A stretch of 64,000 nt of DNA from assembly GCA_002483285.1 (NCBI GenBank), contig DLHP01000030.1:1-64000 (forward strand), given 5' to 3'. A model generated the notes under the pieces. It worked only from the letters and a program-made list of their open reading frames with translations. It was not told the origin of the DNA and did not search any database. The stretch comes from Flavobacterium sp. UBA7665. GTDB taxonomy: Bacteria; Bacteroidota; Bacteroidia; Flavobacteriales; Flavobacteriaceae. The position numbers and the translations under genes were made by a program. Below, piece after piece: positions 1 to 8,283 of this stretch. Position 1 is the stretch's first letter, and every line of letters starts with the position of its first letter.

Positions 1-411
1 TTCAGGATTAAACAAGTATTTTGACGGTAATTCTTCTACTCCAAATTGAATTGCCGTAATGGCATCAAAATCTTTTGGATCTATTAGTTGGGTGAATTTA
101 ATTTTATCTTTCTCGATTGCTTTTAACCATTTACTTGCATCTGTATCGATTGATATTCCTATTATTTCAATTTTGGCTGTATCTATGTCATTATGGAGTT
201 TTACTAACTTCTTATTGCCTAATCTACAAGGCGCGCACCAAGATGCCCAAAAATCGATAAGTACATATTTGCCTTTGAATGATGAGGTGTTTACATCACT
301 GTTGCTAAAACCCTTTAGTATAAGTGATGGTATTGTATCACCAACCTTTATTTGGGCTTTTATTGAAAATGAATGCAATATGAGTACTGTTATATAAAAA
401 AATATTTTCAT
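1..411 (-). CDS. TlpA/ResA-like thiol-disulfide oxidoreductase, 3' end cut off by the window
   Basis: The first 137 codons are visible and the frame stays open to the window edge, so the gene is partial. Residues 1-20 form a signal peptide ending KAQ, which implies export to the periplasm or cell surface. A thioredoxin-fold segment follows with LIDFWASWCAPC; the CxxC pair is Cys59/Cys62. It would reduce or isomerise disulfides in the envelope, as TlpA and ResA do in copper-protein and cytochrome maturation. It is the last visible gene of the leftward copper-type cluster, 74 bases after the YVTN lipoprotein. The start is the ATG at 409-411, just before a hydrophobic leader. The family is clear; the substrate is unknown. 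Confidence 0.85.
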   Translation of the reverse strand, partial: MKIFFYITVLILHSFSIKAQIKVGDTIPSLILKGFSNSDVNTSSFKGKYVLIDFWASWCAPCRLGNKKLVKLHNDIDTAKIEIIGISIDTDASKWLKAIEKDKIKFTQLIDPKDFDAITAIQFGVEELPSKYLFNPE

Positions 412-485
412 TTACATCGATTTAGTATTACTTTTTGTTGTAAGACTAAGTCCAATGCTATCATCAGACTTAGTTTTATAAAGTT

Positions 486-1541
486 TTACATTTTTATAAC
501 AATTCCATTAGGTTTTTGTCCAACGTTAATTGTTTTAGTAACAGTGTGGTTAGTCGTATTGACAACAGAAACAGTATTAGCCGTTTGATTGGTCACATAG
601 GCAGTGTTACCGTCTGTTGAGAAAGCAATTGCGTGAGCACCGGCTCCTGTATTAAATGAATTACCGTGCATCCACATATTCATTCCTGCATCCCAAGTCC
701 AGTAATGCACTTTTCCATTCATTGGGTCAGAAACCCATAATTCATTTTTTGGGCCATTATAAGAAGCTATTCCCGGCATGAAGCCTAAAGTAATTGTTTC
801 ATCTACTGAGTTTGTTGCTACATCAATCACAGAAATAGTTTGTCCGTCTTCGTTGTCTACATACATTTTATTATTGCTTCCTGTCCAAGCACCTACTGGA
901 TTGTCACCAACAGCAATAGTTGTGAATATAGCTTTTGTGCTGGCGTTAATAACTGTAATACTATCATCATCACCATTTGCGACATAAGCTTTGGTACCAT
1001 CAGAAGAGAATGTTAATTCAGCTGCCATCATCCCAACATTAATTGTATTTAATAACGCATTCGTAGTAGCATCATATACCAGAACTTTGCTATTCATTTC
1101 ATCCATTTGAGGTACCCAAATTTCATTTCCGTTTGGAGAATAAATAGAATTATGGTTCATTAAAGAAAGATTGATGTTTTTTATAATTGAACCATTCATT
1201 GCATCGATAACTAACAATTTACCGTTCATCCCCGATGTATTTAATCCTGAATGCCCGGCGCTTAAGTCCATACCAGGCACTCCAATTGCTAAATGATTTT
1301 GATGTGATGAAATATGATGTGGCCACATAATCATATCTGAACCTGTTGTCATTAAAGGAATTGTAGCTGAAACTTCATTGGTAGATAGTTTGATTACTGA
1401 AACTGTTGCATCCTCTCCATTTACTACATAAGCAGCAGGATAATCAACATTAATAGTTGGCATATTCATATTGTCATCTTTGTTGCAAGAAGAAACTATT
1501 ACTAAACCTGCAACTGCTATTGATAAAATTAATTTTTTCAT
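486..1541 (-). CDS. YVTN-family beta-propeller surface lipoprotein
   Basis: A 351-residue protein with a lipoprotein leader (lipobox ending SSC, Cys19), so probably anchored in the outer membrane. The body is a series of about 40-residue repeats of the kind AYVTNQTANTVSVVNTTNH, typical of YVTN/YncE-type seven-bladed propellers. Met- and His-rich stretches (NMNMPT near the N-terminus, MIMWPHHIS, WMHG) would suit metal binding, in keeping with the neighbouring multicopper oxidase, but that is inference. Only 13 bases separate it from the oxidase stop, so the two are probably co-transcribed. No enzymatic motif is visible. It may be a binding or scaffold protein. Confidence 0.8.
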   Translation of the reverse strand: MKKLILSIAVAGLVIVSSCNKDDNMNMPTINVDYPAAYVVNGEDATVSVIKLSTNEVSATIPLMTTGSDMIMWPHHISSHQNHLAIGVPGMDLSAGHSGLNTSGMNGKLLVIDAMNGSIIKNINLSLMNHNSIYSPNGNEIWVPQMDEMNSKVLVYDATTNALLNTINVGMMAAELTFSSDGTKAYVANGDDDSITVINASTKAIFTTIAVGDNPVGAWTGSNNKMYVDNEDGQTISVIDVATNSVDETITLGFMPGIASYNGPKNELWVSDPMNGKVHYWTWDAGMNMWMHGNSFNTGAGAHAIAFSTDGNTAYVTNQTANTVSVVNTTNHTVTKTINVGQKPNGIVIKM

Positions 1542-1554
1542 TTTTTTTTAAAAT

Positions 1555-3234
1555 TTAGTTGATAATAATTTTTTGTGTAATTGTTTTATTTTCTGTTTTT
1601 ATTTTAATCATATAAACTCCTGATAAATTTGGAACTGCAATAGTTTCAATTTTATTATCTAATTCTTTTGTCAATACTGACCTTCCTAAAATATCAAAAA
1701 ATTCTATTGATTGTATATTGGTTTCAGATTGTATATTTAAAAATTGAGTGTTATTTATTGGATTAGGATATATTTTAATTCCATCATTCATAGAAACTTC
1801 ATTTATACTTAATGGATTTGGGTTTACAATAAATTGTCCCATCATTCCTGTATCTTCGTGGCTTAAAATATGACAATGATACATAAATGGCATTGTTGCA
1901 TCATTAAAATCTTTATATTGGGTTATCAATTTTACACTACCGCCATTTGGCGGAACAGTAATAACATCTTTACGCCCTTGCATATTTAATGGTGGAGTTG
2001 CTCCATTTACTTTAAGTACATAAAAATGATTACCGTGAATGTGGAATGGGTGAGGCATCATTGATTGATTTGTAATATTCCAAACTTCAACATTGTCCTG
2101 TTGGGTTGAGAAATTGATAACGTTTTCGTTATATTGTACTCCATTCATTAAAAAATTAGTCATACTCATTGCTGGAGAACCAGTAATTGCTATTGTTCTA
2201 GAAGTTGAGCCAACTTCGGATAAAACGGTATTTGTTGTTAGTGCTGTTGGAATTGTTGTAATAGAATTTGTGGTTGGTGCTTGAATATTAAATTGTAATA
2301 AATTAAAATTAGTATTATCAAGAGGTCCAAGAACCATCATTCCCATTGCATCTTGTGGTCCGCCGGGGTATCCTGCTGGTAATTGTGTTCCGTATTGCAT
2401 TAAGTAAACAGAACTACCTTGTTGCGTTGTAAAATTTACTAAAATTTCTGCTCTTTCACCAGGACTTAATATAAATCTAGTCATAGAAACAGAACTATCT
2501 AATAAGCCATCATCTGAGGTAATTTGACTAAAAGAACGATTGTCGCTAAATCCAAAATTGAAAAAACGATGACTTGACGCGTTTAAAAGGCGCAAACGAA
2601 CAACTTGAGCTGGAACATTTATTGAAGCATTAGAAACAATACCATTTACTAAAACAGCATTGTCTAGTTCATCATCAATGACGATTTGTTTTGTAGTATT
2701 ATTAAAAGTTTCAAATTGAAAGGCGATTGGAAAATCATCTACGCCATAATTTCTTGGTAAGGTTAATGCACTCTCTACGTCGTCATTAACAATAATAAAA
2801 CCTGCAGCACCTTTAATTACTTGTTTCATTGTTGAACCGTGCAAGTGTGGATGATACCAATAAGTTGCAGCGTTATCCATAACAGTGAAACTCGGCGACC
2901 AAGTTGCACCAATTGCAATTGGATTATGTGGACTACCATCGTTCATTGGTGCTACATGTAAACCGTGCCAATGGGTTGTGGTAACTTCATTTAACATATT
3001 CATTACATTCATATTTACATTCTGTCCTTTTTGTAATATTATAGTTGGTCCAAGATAATTTCCATTATACCCATTGGTAGCAGTATTAAATCCTGCGTAA
3101 AATTGTGTTGTTCCATTTTGCAACATTAAATCAATATTAGTTCCTGTAACGATTGGAGGAATTGGAATTAAATTTTGTGCATTGCAGTAATAAAAAATAA
3201 TTGTTGCAATTAAGGTTAATAGCTTTTTTTTCAT
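1555..3234 (-). CDS. Multicopper oxidase with type IX secretion sorting domain
   Basis: 559 residues. A signal peptide (1-19, ending CNAQ) is followed by three cupredoxin domains. Copper ligands are all visible: THWHGLH (His88, His90), YWYHPHLHG (His128, His130), HPFHIHG, and the C-terminal HCHILSHEDTGMM (His453, Cys454, His455, His459, Met464/465), which supplies type 1, 2 and 3 sites. Residues from about 485 carry KIYPNPINN and a closing TITQKIIIN, a type A sorting signal for the type IX secretion system, so the enzyme should be secreted or surface-bound. CueO/CopA-type oxidases oxidise Cu(I) or phenols and protect against copper. Its neighbours (HMA domain, Cys-rich protein) support a copper role. 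Complete and apparently functional. Confidence 0.93.
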   Translation of the reverse strand: MKKKLLTLIATIIFYYCNAQNLIPIPPIVTGTNIDLMLQNGTTQFYAGFNTATNGYNGNYLGPTIILQKGQNVNMNVMNMLNEVTTTHWHGLHVAPMNDGSPHNPIAIGATWSPSFTVMDNAATYWYHPHLHGSTMKQVIKGAAGFIIVNDDVESALTLPRNYGVDDFPIAFQFETFNNTTKQIVIDDELDNAVLVNGIVSNASINVPAQVVRLRLLNASSHRFFNFGFSDNRSFSQITSDDGLLDSSVSMTRFILSPGERAEILVNFTTQQGSSVYLMQYGTQLPAGYPGGPQDAMGMMVLGPLDNTNFNLLQFNIQAPTTNSITTIPTALTTNTVLSEVGSTSRTIAITGSPAMSMTNFLMNGVQYNENVINFSTQQDNVEVWNITNQSMMPHPFHIHGNHFYVLKVNGATPPLNMQGRKDVITVPPNGGSVKLITQYKDFNDATMPFMYHCHILSHEDTGMMGQFIVNPNPLSINEVSMNDGIKIYPNPINNTQFLNIQSETNIQSIEFFDILGRSVLTKELDNKIETIAVPNLSGVYMIKIKTENKTITQKIIIN

Positions 3235-3250
3235 GATTATTTATTTTAAA

Positions 3251-4120
3251 TTATTTAATAGTTTCTACAGTCTTACCACAGCTCAACATCATTGAACCAT
3301 AATAAGGATTTTTAACTGCATTTTCTTTACTTAACCAATTAGCACCTTTACCATCGTTGAACATTGGACAGAATTGATAGTATACTGGAGTTTCATATTT
3401 AGGAGCCTTGATCAATGTATACATATCTTTGGATAATGTAGTGAAGTGATCACGTTGGTGTTTTACATCTTTTGTATCAGCGATATGTTCTACATCTTCT
3501 TTTATCGTATTTACAACTTTCATCCAAACCATGTGAACATCCATTTCAAGCTTGTCCATTTTGACATTATTTACAGCTGCCAAAAGTTGTTTTGAAGCTA
3601 AAGCTGTTTTAGTACCATCAGAAGTGATTAAAGCATCTTTTACTAAAAAATAGTTATCGAATACAACCTTTAATTGATTTTCATTTTGGATTACTGTAGT
3701 AGTTACAGAATGATTACTATGATTGGAATGGTCTCCGTTGCTAGCAATCGCTGTTGTTGCTTCTTTTACAGGAACTTTTGCAACACGGTCATATTGGCAA
3801 CATCCGTGAAGATTATTGTATACATCATCTGGAGCAAGAAACTTATCACTATCGTAACCAACTAATGCAATTCTTTTTAGGATTTCTTCTTGATTGGTTT
3901 TTTTAGCATCATAGGTTAGTGTTGCCATTTGGGTTTCTTGGTTCCAATCTACTTTGGCAATTTTTTTAATACTTCCTGTTTTTTCAATGGTAGTTTTGCA
4001 CATTCCACAGTTTCCATAGACTTTAACTGTTTCGGTTTTTGCATTTTTTATTTGTGCGTTGATAGAGGTTGATAGCAACATTACAGCTGCTACCATTATT
4101 TTTATAAATGAACTTTTCAT
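3251..4120 (-). CDS. HMA heavy-metal-binding domain plus DUF3347 domain protein
   Basis: 289 residues with a signal peptide (about 1-22, ending INAQ). An HMA-type metal-binding domain follows: VKVYGNCGMCKTTIEK gives the CxxC pair Cys38/Cys41. A second pair, Cys107-Cys108, sits in LHGCCQYDR. A His-rich linker (HSNHSNHS) precedes the C-terminal DUF3347 region, which includes LKVVFDNYFLVKDAL and the conserved QFCPMFNDGKGANWLS. DUF3347 proteins in Bacteroidota usually accompany copper and heavy-metal efflux genes. It is likely a periplasmic copper chaperone or sensor, co-transcribed with the oxidase 16 bases downstream. Specific metal and partner are inferred from context. Confidence 0.88.
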   Translation of the reverse strand: MKSSFIKIMVAAVMLLSTSINAQIKNAKTETVKVYGNCGMCKTTIEKTGSIKKIAKVDWNQETQMATLTYDAKKTNQEEILKRIALVGYDSDKFLAPDDVYNNLHGCCQYDRVAKVPVKEATTAIASNGDHSNHSNHSVTTTVIQNENQLKVVFDNYFLVKDALITSDGTKTALASKQLLAAVNNVKMDKLEMDVHMVWMKVVNTIKEDVEHIADTKDVKHQRDHFTTLSKDMYTLIKAPKYETPVYYQFCPMFNDGKGANWLSKENAVKNPYYGSMMLSCGKTVETIK

Positions 4121-4314
4121 TTTTAAATAATGTTTAAGTAATCAAAGTGTTTTACCTTGATTGATTGATAAAATAAATTTGAATAAATAACAGTTGTGAA
4201 AGAAATGGTATTGCAACCCAAGTAATTGTGTAGCAAAAGGCATTCTAAAACTGTTGTAAATTGGATAGCAAAACGCTATGAATTTGACACACTTGTGGCT
4301 GTCAAAAATTGGAT

Positions 4315-4692
4315 TTAGCTTATTTTAGGTATTAGCCAAATAGAATAAAAACCATCTGAGATTGATGGTATTTTGTATGAAAATTTAACTTTCTCGATTG
4401 AAGAATAGCTAAACATGTAATTTTTAAAAATGATTTCAGATAAAAGGCTTACCGAAGAGGTTGGACAGGTTGATGAACATCCACATTTAGAATGACCACA
4501 ATTACCTTTGCAACCTTTGTGGTCTTTCTTTTTAGAATTATCGCTATCACAACAACTCTTTTTTTCTGATTTAGTAGAGGAAATTTCTTTTTTGCAAGAA
4601 CTCTTGTCTGAACCTTTACCACAAGCAATAGCATCACTAGGCATAAGAAACATGCCTAATAAGACTAATAGTATAAAGTGGTATTTTTTCAT
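4315..4692 (-). CDS. Small Cys/Lys-rich exported protein of the copper cluster
   Basis: 125 residues from the ATG at 4690-4692. I prefer this start to one seven codons upstream because it begins directly with the leader MKKYHFILLVLLGMFLMPS. After cleavage the chain is very rich in Cys and Lys (CGKGSDKSSC, KKSCCD, CKGNCGHSKCGCSSTC), like a small metal-binding protein; the last 45 residues are more ordinary and hydrophobic. I do not recognise a named family. It lies 194 bases upstream of the HMA/DUF3347 gene on the same strand. The Cys density and position suggest metal buffering. The gap holds no other gene. Confidence 0.6.
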   Translation of the reverse strand: MKKYHFILLVLLGMFLMPSDAIACGKGSDKSSCKKEISSTKSEKKSCCDSDNSKKKDHKGCKGNCGHSKCGCSSTCPTSSVSLLSEIIFKNYMFSYSSIEKVKFSYKIPSISDGFYSIWLIPKIS

Positions 4693-4948
4693 ATCTCTAT
4701 TAAAACAGTACAAAATTAATTAAAAATTATTGCCTTTTGTTAAAATTGATGTTAAAACATAAATATTAAATCTATGTGTTCACAAAACATTTAGAATTAT
4801 TTAGTAAACCAGAATGACCAAAACTTCAATTTATCTCATAATAAGTCATACTTGCATTTTCGAAATTGCAAACATAAACTCCCAAATTGACTAGCCGTAA
4901 TTTAAAATTCAAGGGATTATATTTTTAATTTCGGGAAATTTTAATGTC

Positions 4949-5329
4949 ATGATGGAGCGTCATTTTGAAAATAAATTTGCCTATTTCCGAATCAGTAATC
5001 AGATTGTATTTCTAGAAATAAAGGACGATGTTGTTTTGGATTTGGATGTGGCAGCAACGATTACATCAGATCGAATGCAATTTCAAAATGACAAAAGTTA
5101 TCCGGTGCTTTTCGATATCAATTGCTTGTCGGATACTGATAAATCAGGTCGGGATTATATGGCGCATTATGGATGGTTTCTTACTACACGCGTTGGCATA
5201 GTAGCCAAAACTTTTAAGGGATTGACCATTGCTAAATTTTATCTCTTGTTGGGTAAGCCGACAATTGCTACTAAGATATTCAGCGACGAAAACATTGCCC
5301 TTCGATTCTTGCAGAGCCGTACCGAATAA
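4949..5329 (+). CDS. Small STAS-like protein, unknown function
   Basis: 126 residues, no signal peptide or membrane segment. It alternates short strands and helices, with a central YPVLFDINCLSDTDKSGRDY and a C-terminal FLLQSRTE-like helix. This resembles small flavobacterial proteins with a SpoIIAA/STAS-like fold that often sit next to regulators; that resemblance is from memory and not certain. Two ATGs in tandem (4949, 4952) open the frame. The stop is 20 bases before the next gene, an AraC regulator, so they probably form an operon and may act together in sensing. Confidence 0.6.
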   Translation: MMERHFENKFAYFRISNQIVFLEIKDDVVLDLDVAATITSDRMQFQNDKSYPVLFDINCLSDTDKSGRDYMAHYGWFLTTRVGIVAKTFKGLTIAKFYLLLGKPTIATKIFSDENIALRFLQSRTE

Positions 5330-5349
5330 AATACTAAAACTAAAAAAAC

Positions 5350-6291
5350 TTGGAACAAGAAAAAAACAGCAAACGTATTGAAAGCATTTATCAAATGTTG
5401 TTTGAAATGGCAGCGGGAAATTTCAATTTCAGAATTGAAAGAACCGGATCTGATGACGAATTGGAAGGACTGATTGTTTTAGTGAATATGGTTGCTGAGG
5501 AATTACGTGCCAATGTCTTTCATAATGGTTATGTGAACTCGCATTTTACATTTCAATACCTCATCCAAAATACTTTTATCTTAAATCAGGAATTCATTAT
5601 TAAAAGTTATAATCCTGATCTTGCCAATAGTTTTGGATTTTCTCCAGATGCATTATTTGATAACGCCTTTGCAGAATTTTTATCCGAAGAATCACTACAT
5701 GTTTGGAATTTAATCAGCGGATCGATTCTCCTGGATGCAAATTATCATAAGACTTACCAGTTGGCATTTAAGTCGAAAAGTGGACTGTTGGTTCCGGCAT
5801 TTTGTACAGTTACGCGATTATTACACAGCAGTAAAATTCTCATTAGTTCGGTTACTATCGTTTTGCAGGATCATTTGATAGCAAATCCTGTTCTTCTCAA
5901 TGCTAATAACCCTAAGCAATCACCAAAAAGTTATGATGCGAAACTGATTCAGCAACTTTATGATTATATCCTTGAAAATCTCGATTCGCCTTTGCCAACG
6001 GTTAAGGAACTCTCTGCTAAGTTTGCTACCAACGAACACAAGCTTAAAGATGGATTCAGGCATTTCTTTAAAACCAGTATTTATCAATTCTATAATGATG
6101 AACGTTTGAAACGAGCTCATTTGTTAATTCAACAAACGAACATTCCGCTGAAAACCATTGCTTATATGACTGGTTTTAATATATATACTAATTTTTCGAA
6201 AGCTTTTAAGAAGCGGTTTTCCTATGCTCCGAATGTATTGCAACGCAATAATGCAGATGGACATATAACTGGAGCTACGCCAGAAGTATAG
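5350..6291 (+). CDS. AraC-family regulator with N-terminal PAS-like domain
   Basis: 313 residues if translation begins at the TTG at 5350, which lies just after the previous stop. The next ATG (5395) would lose 15 residues, so the start is uncertain. Residues about 70-180 resemble a PAS sensor (FILNQEFIIKSYNPDLANSF). Residues about 195-300 are an AraC/XylS double helix-turn-helix, with LPTVKELSAKF as the first helix pair and PLKTIAYMTGF...FSKAFKKRF as the second. It is cytoplasmic. It probably controls the MauE/DUF6520 genes just downstream or the convergent SusCD operon; no operator was identified. Confidence 0.85.
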   Translation: MEQEKNSKRIESIYQMLFEMAAGNFNFRIERTGSDDELEGLIVLVNMVAEELRANVFHNGYVNSHFTFQYLIQNTFILNQEFIIKSYNPDLANSFGFSPDALFDNAFAEFLSEESLHVWNLISGSILLDANYHKTYQLAFKSKSGLLVPAFCTVTRLLHSSKILISSVTIVLQDHLIANPVLLNANNPKQSPKSYDAKLIQQLYDYILENLDSPLPTVKELSAKFATNEHKLKDGFRHFFKTSIYQFYNDERLKRAHLLIQQTNIPLKTIAYMTGFNIYTNFSKAFKKRFSYAPNVLQRNNADGHITGATPEV

Positions 6292-6392
6292 GCGGCATAG
6301 TCATTGGGCGTTATAGCCAACAAGTGTTCCCGAATTGGCAAGTGTTTCTCCCTTAGTTTATAGAATTTTATCATGATAAACAAACTACAATC

Positions 6393-7889
6393 ATGATTTC
6401 TAACCGTGTTAAAACCATTGTTATTGAATGCATTTGCTTCCTCTATATCCTCTTATTTGTCTATGCTGCGACCAATAAATTTATAGACTTTGATGGATTT
6501 CAAGTGCAACTGGCACAATCGCCATTATTAAGTTCGTTTGCCAGTTGGATTGCATGGTTGGTTCCTATTTTGGAAGTAATCATTGCTGGATTACTTTGTA
6601 TTCCGAAGGCAAGACTAATAGGTCTTTATTGCGGGTTTTGCTTGATGGTGATGTTTAGTATTTATATTGTGATTATTTTGAATTTTAGTCCATTTGTTCC
6701 GTGCTCTTGTGGCGGAATTCTCGAAAAGCTTGGTTGGAAAGAACATTTAGTATTTAATATTCTGTACTGTTTACTAGCCATTCCGGGCATTTTATTTCAA
6801 AGTTATCTGAACAACAATCAGCGTGAATTGCATGTTCCTATTTTTAAGATGACTGCCTTATCTATTTTGGGAGCTACTACTATGGCTGTACTGTTCGTTA
6901 TTTCGGAGGATATGATTCATCACAGGAACAATTTTACGCGACGATTTCCTGTACATCCCGCAGAATTTTTACGGGATTACCAATTAACAAATACCTCTTA
7001 CATTGCAGGAGCCGGAAACGGTAAGGTATATATTGGTAATGTAAATGATCCGTTGAAAATATTAGAGTTTGACGTGGATTTAAAAAGTGTCACTACACGA
7101 ATCATCACTACCAATGAACCTGACAGGCCTTTTAAGCAGTTGCGTGTTACTGTAAAGCCTCCTTACTTTTACCTGAGTGATGGCATTGAAGCGTTTGCGT
7201 TCAGAGGCACTGTAAAAGATTGGAAAGCTAAAATATGGATTGATAAACTTGCCTATTATAATTCATTTGTTCCTATGGATTCAAACCATGTAGCTATCAG
7301 AGCTATTAGCGGTGACAATCATGAAAGCATCATTGGTGTGATGCAAAAAGCCAATCCAAATCGTGTCATTTTCAATAAAGCACTACTTGATAAACAGATT
7401 GATGGTTTTTTTGATACTGATGGAAAACTACTGTTTAATGAGAAACATCAGCAGCTTATTTATGTTTATTTATATCGAAACGAATATGTGATTACCGACA
7501 CCCTATTGCAGTCGAAAAAGATTGCAAATACTATTGACACCACTTCACGCGCCAAAATAAAGGTTGCTTATGTGGATCGCCTCAAAGCTAAAAAGATAGC
7601 ATCACCGATGCGGGTTGTAAACAAGACTTCGGCTACCGATGGTGATTACCTTTATGTCAATTCAAAATTGATTGGGCAGTTTGAGGAGACAGTCGTTTGG
7701 GATAGGGCTTCAATCATTGATGTTTACAACATTACTAATTCCGCCTACCTATTCAGTTTTTACCTTTATGACAAGGATGAAAAGAAAATCTCTGAATTTG
7801 TTGTAAAAGATGGAAAAGTGTTTACGATTGCAGGAAGAACATTGACGGTGTATCATTTGGATCCGATACCCTTTAGAAAAAATAATTAA
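6393..7889 (+). CDS. MauE/DoxX-type redox membrane protein fused to a large C-terminal domain
   Basis: 498 residues. The first about 160 contain four to five membrane helices with the MauE/DoxX signature (YAATNKFIDFDGF near the N-terminus, VPCSCGGILEKLGW with a CxC pair). MauE proteins are thought to supply redox equivalents for disulfide formation in exported proteins. Residues about 195-498 form a soluble domain with repeated short strands, propeller-like (FKQLRVTVKPPYFYLSDG), probably facing the periplasm. This fusion recurs in Bacteroidota next to DUF6520-type small proteins, as here (75 bases downstream). Function as an oxidant for the Cys-containing peptide is inference. Confidence 0.75.
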   Translation: MISNRVKTIVIECICFLYILLFVYAATNKFIDFDGFQVQLAQSPLLSSFASWIAWLVPILEVIIAGLLCIPKARLIGLYCGFCLMVMFSIYIVIILNFSPFVPCSCGGILEKLGWKEHLVFNILYCLLAIPGILFQSYLNNNQRELHVPIFKMTALSILGATTMAVLFVISEDMIHHRNNFTRRFPVHPAEFLRDYQLTNTSYIAGAGNGKVYIGNVNDPLKILEFDVDLKSVTTRIITTNEPDRPFKQLRVTVKPPYFYLSDGIEAFAFRGTVKDWKAKIWIDKLAYYNSFVPMDSNHVAIRAISGDNHESIIGVMQKANPNRVIFNKALLDKQIDGFFDTDGKLLFNEKHQQLIYVYLYRNEYVITDTLLQSKKIANTIDTTSRAKIKVAYVDRLKAKKIASPMRVVNKTSATDGDYLYVNSKLIGQFEETVVWDRASIIDVYNITNSAYLFSFYLYDKDEKKISEFVVKDGKVFTIAGRTLTVYHLDPIPFRKNN

Positions 7890-7963
7890 CAATATACAGC
7901 GCAGTATCAGGGGAAGATCGAAAACCTGTAAAAGAGTAGATCATCACTATTAATTTTAATATT

Positions 7964-8233
7964 ATGAAAACTAGAATTTTTAAAACCATTTTTCCTGTTA
8001 TGGCCTTTATGATTGCTATCGCAGGCGCATTTGCTTTCAGTAGTGTTCCTGAAAAGGACTCGAAAGCAGTGGCACAAGTTCTTGGACACTATAAAGTGAA
8101 CGGAGTTTGTGAATCAGCGATTATGTGTCAGGACGATGTTAATACAGGGGCTTGCCAATTTGGTACTATTCCTTTGTACAGAAAACTGTCGAACACAAGT
8201 TGTGCCAATCCTTTGTGGAGAATTGTTGAATAA
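7964..8233 (+). CDS. DUF6520-like small exported protein with four cysteines
   Basis: 89 residues. The leader (about 1-26, FPVMAFMIAIAGAFAFSS) looks like a signal peptide or single anchor. The mature part holds four Cys (CESAIMC, ACQF, SCANP), so two disulfides are possible. The pattern fits the DUF6520 family of short flavobacterial proteins found in runs beside MauE-type membrane proteins. Its function is not known to me. Position directly after the MauE-type gene suggests that protein oxidises it. A strong terminator hairpin follows at once. Confidence 0.75.
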   Translation: MKTRIFKTIFPVMAFMIAIAGAFAFSSVPEKDSKAVAQVLGHYKVNGVCESAIMCQDDVNTGACQFGTIPLYRKLSNTSCANPLWRIVE

Positions 8234-8242
8234 GTGAAAAAG

Positions 8243-8279
8243 AAAGCAATGCGGAGTCGTTTGATTCTGCATTGCTTTT
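8243..8279 (+). terminator. Intrinsic terminator after the DUF6520-like gene
   Basis: A perfect 10-bp stem, AAAGCAATGC (8243-8252) with GCATTGCTTT (8269-8278), followed by T residues. It ends the rightward transcript. With its A-rich left flank it can also stop leftward readthrough from the convergent S9 peptidase gene. Confidence 0.8.
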
Positions 8280-8283
8280 ACTC

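Noticed and set aside
59..397. 112-residue rightward open frame at the window start
   Set aside because: It is the shadow of the partial TlpA-like gene on the other strand, which has a signal peptide and WCAPC.
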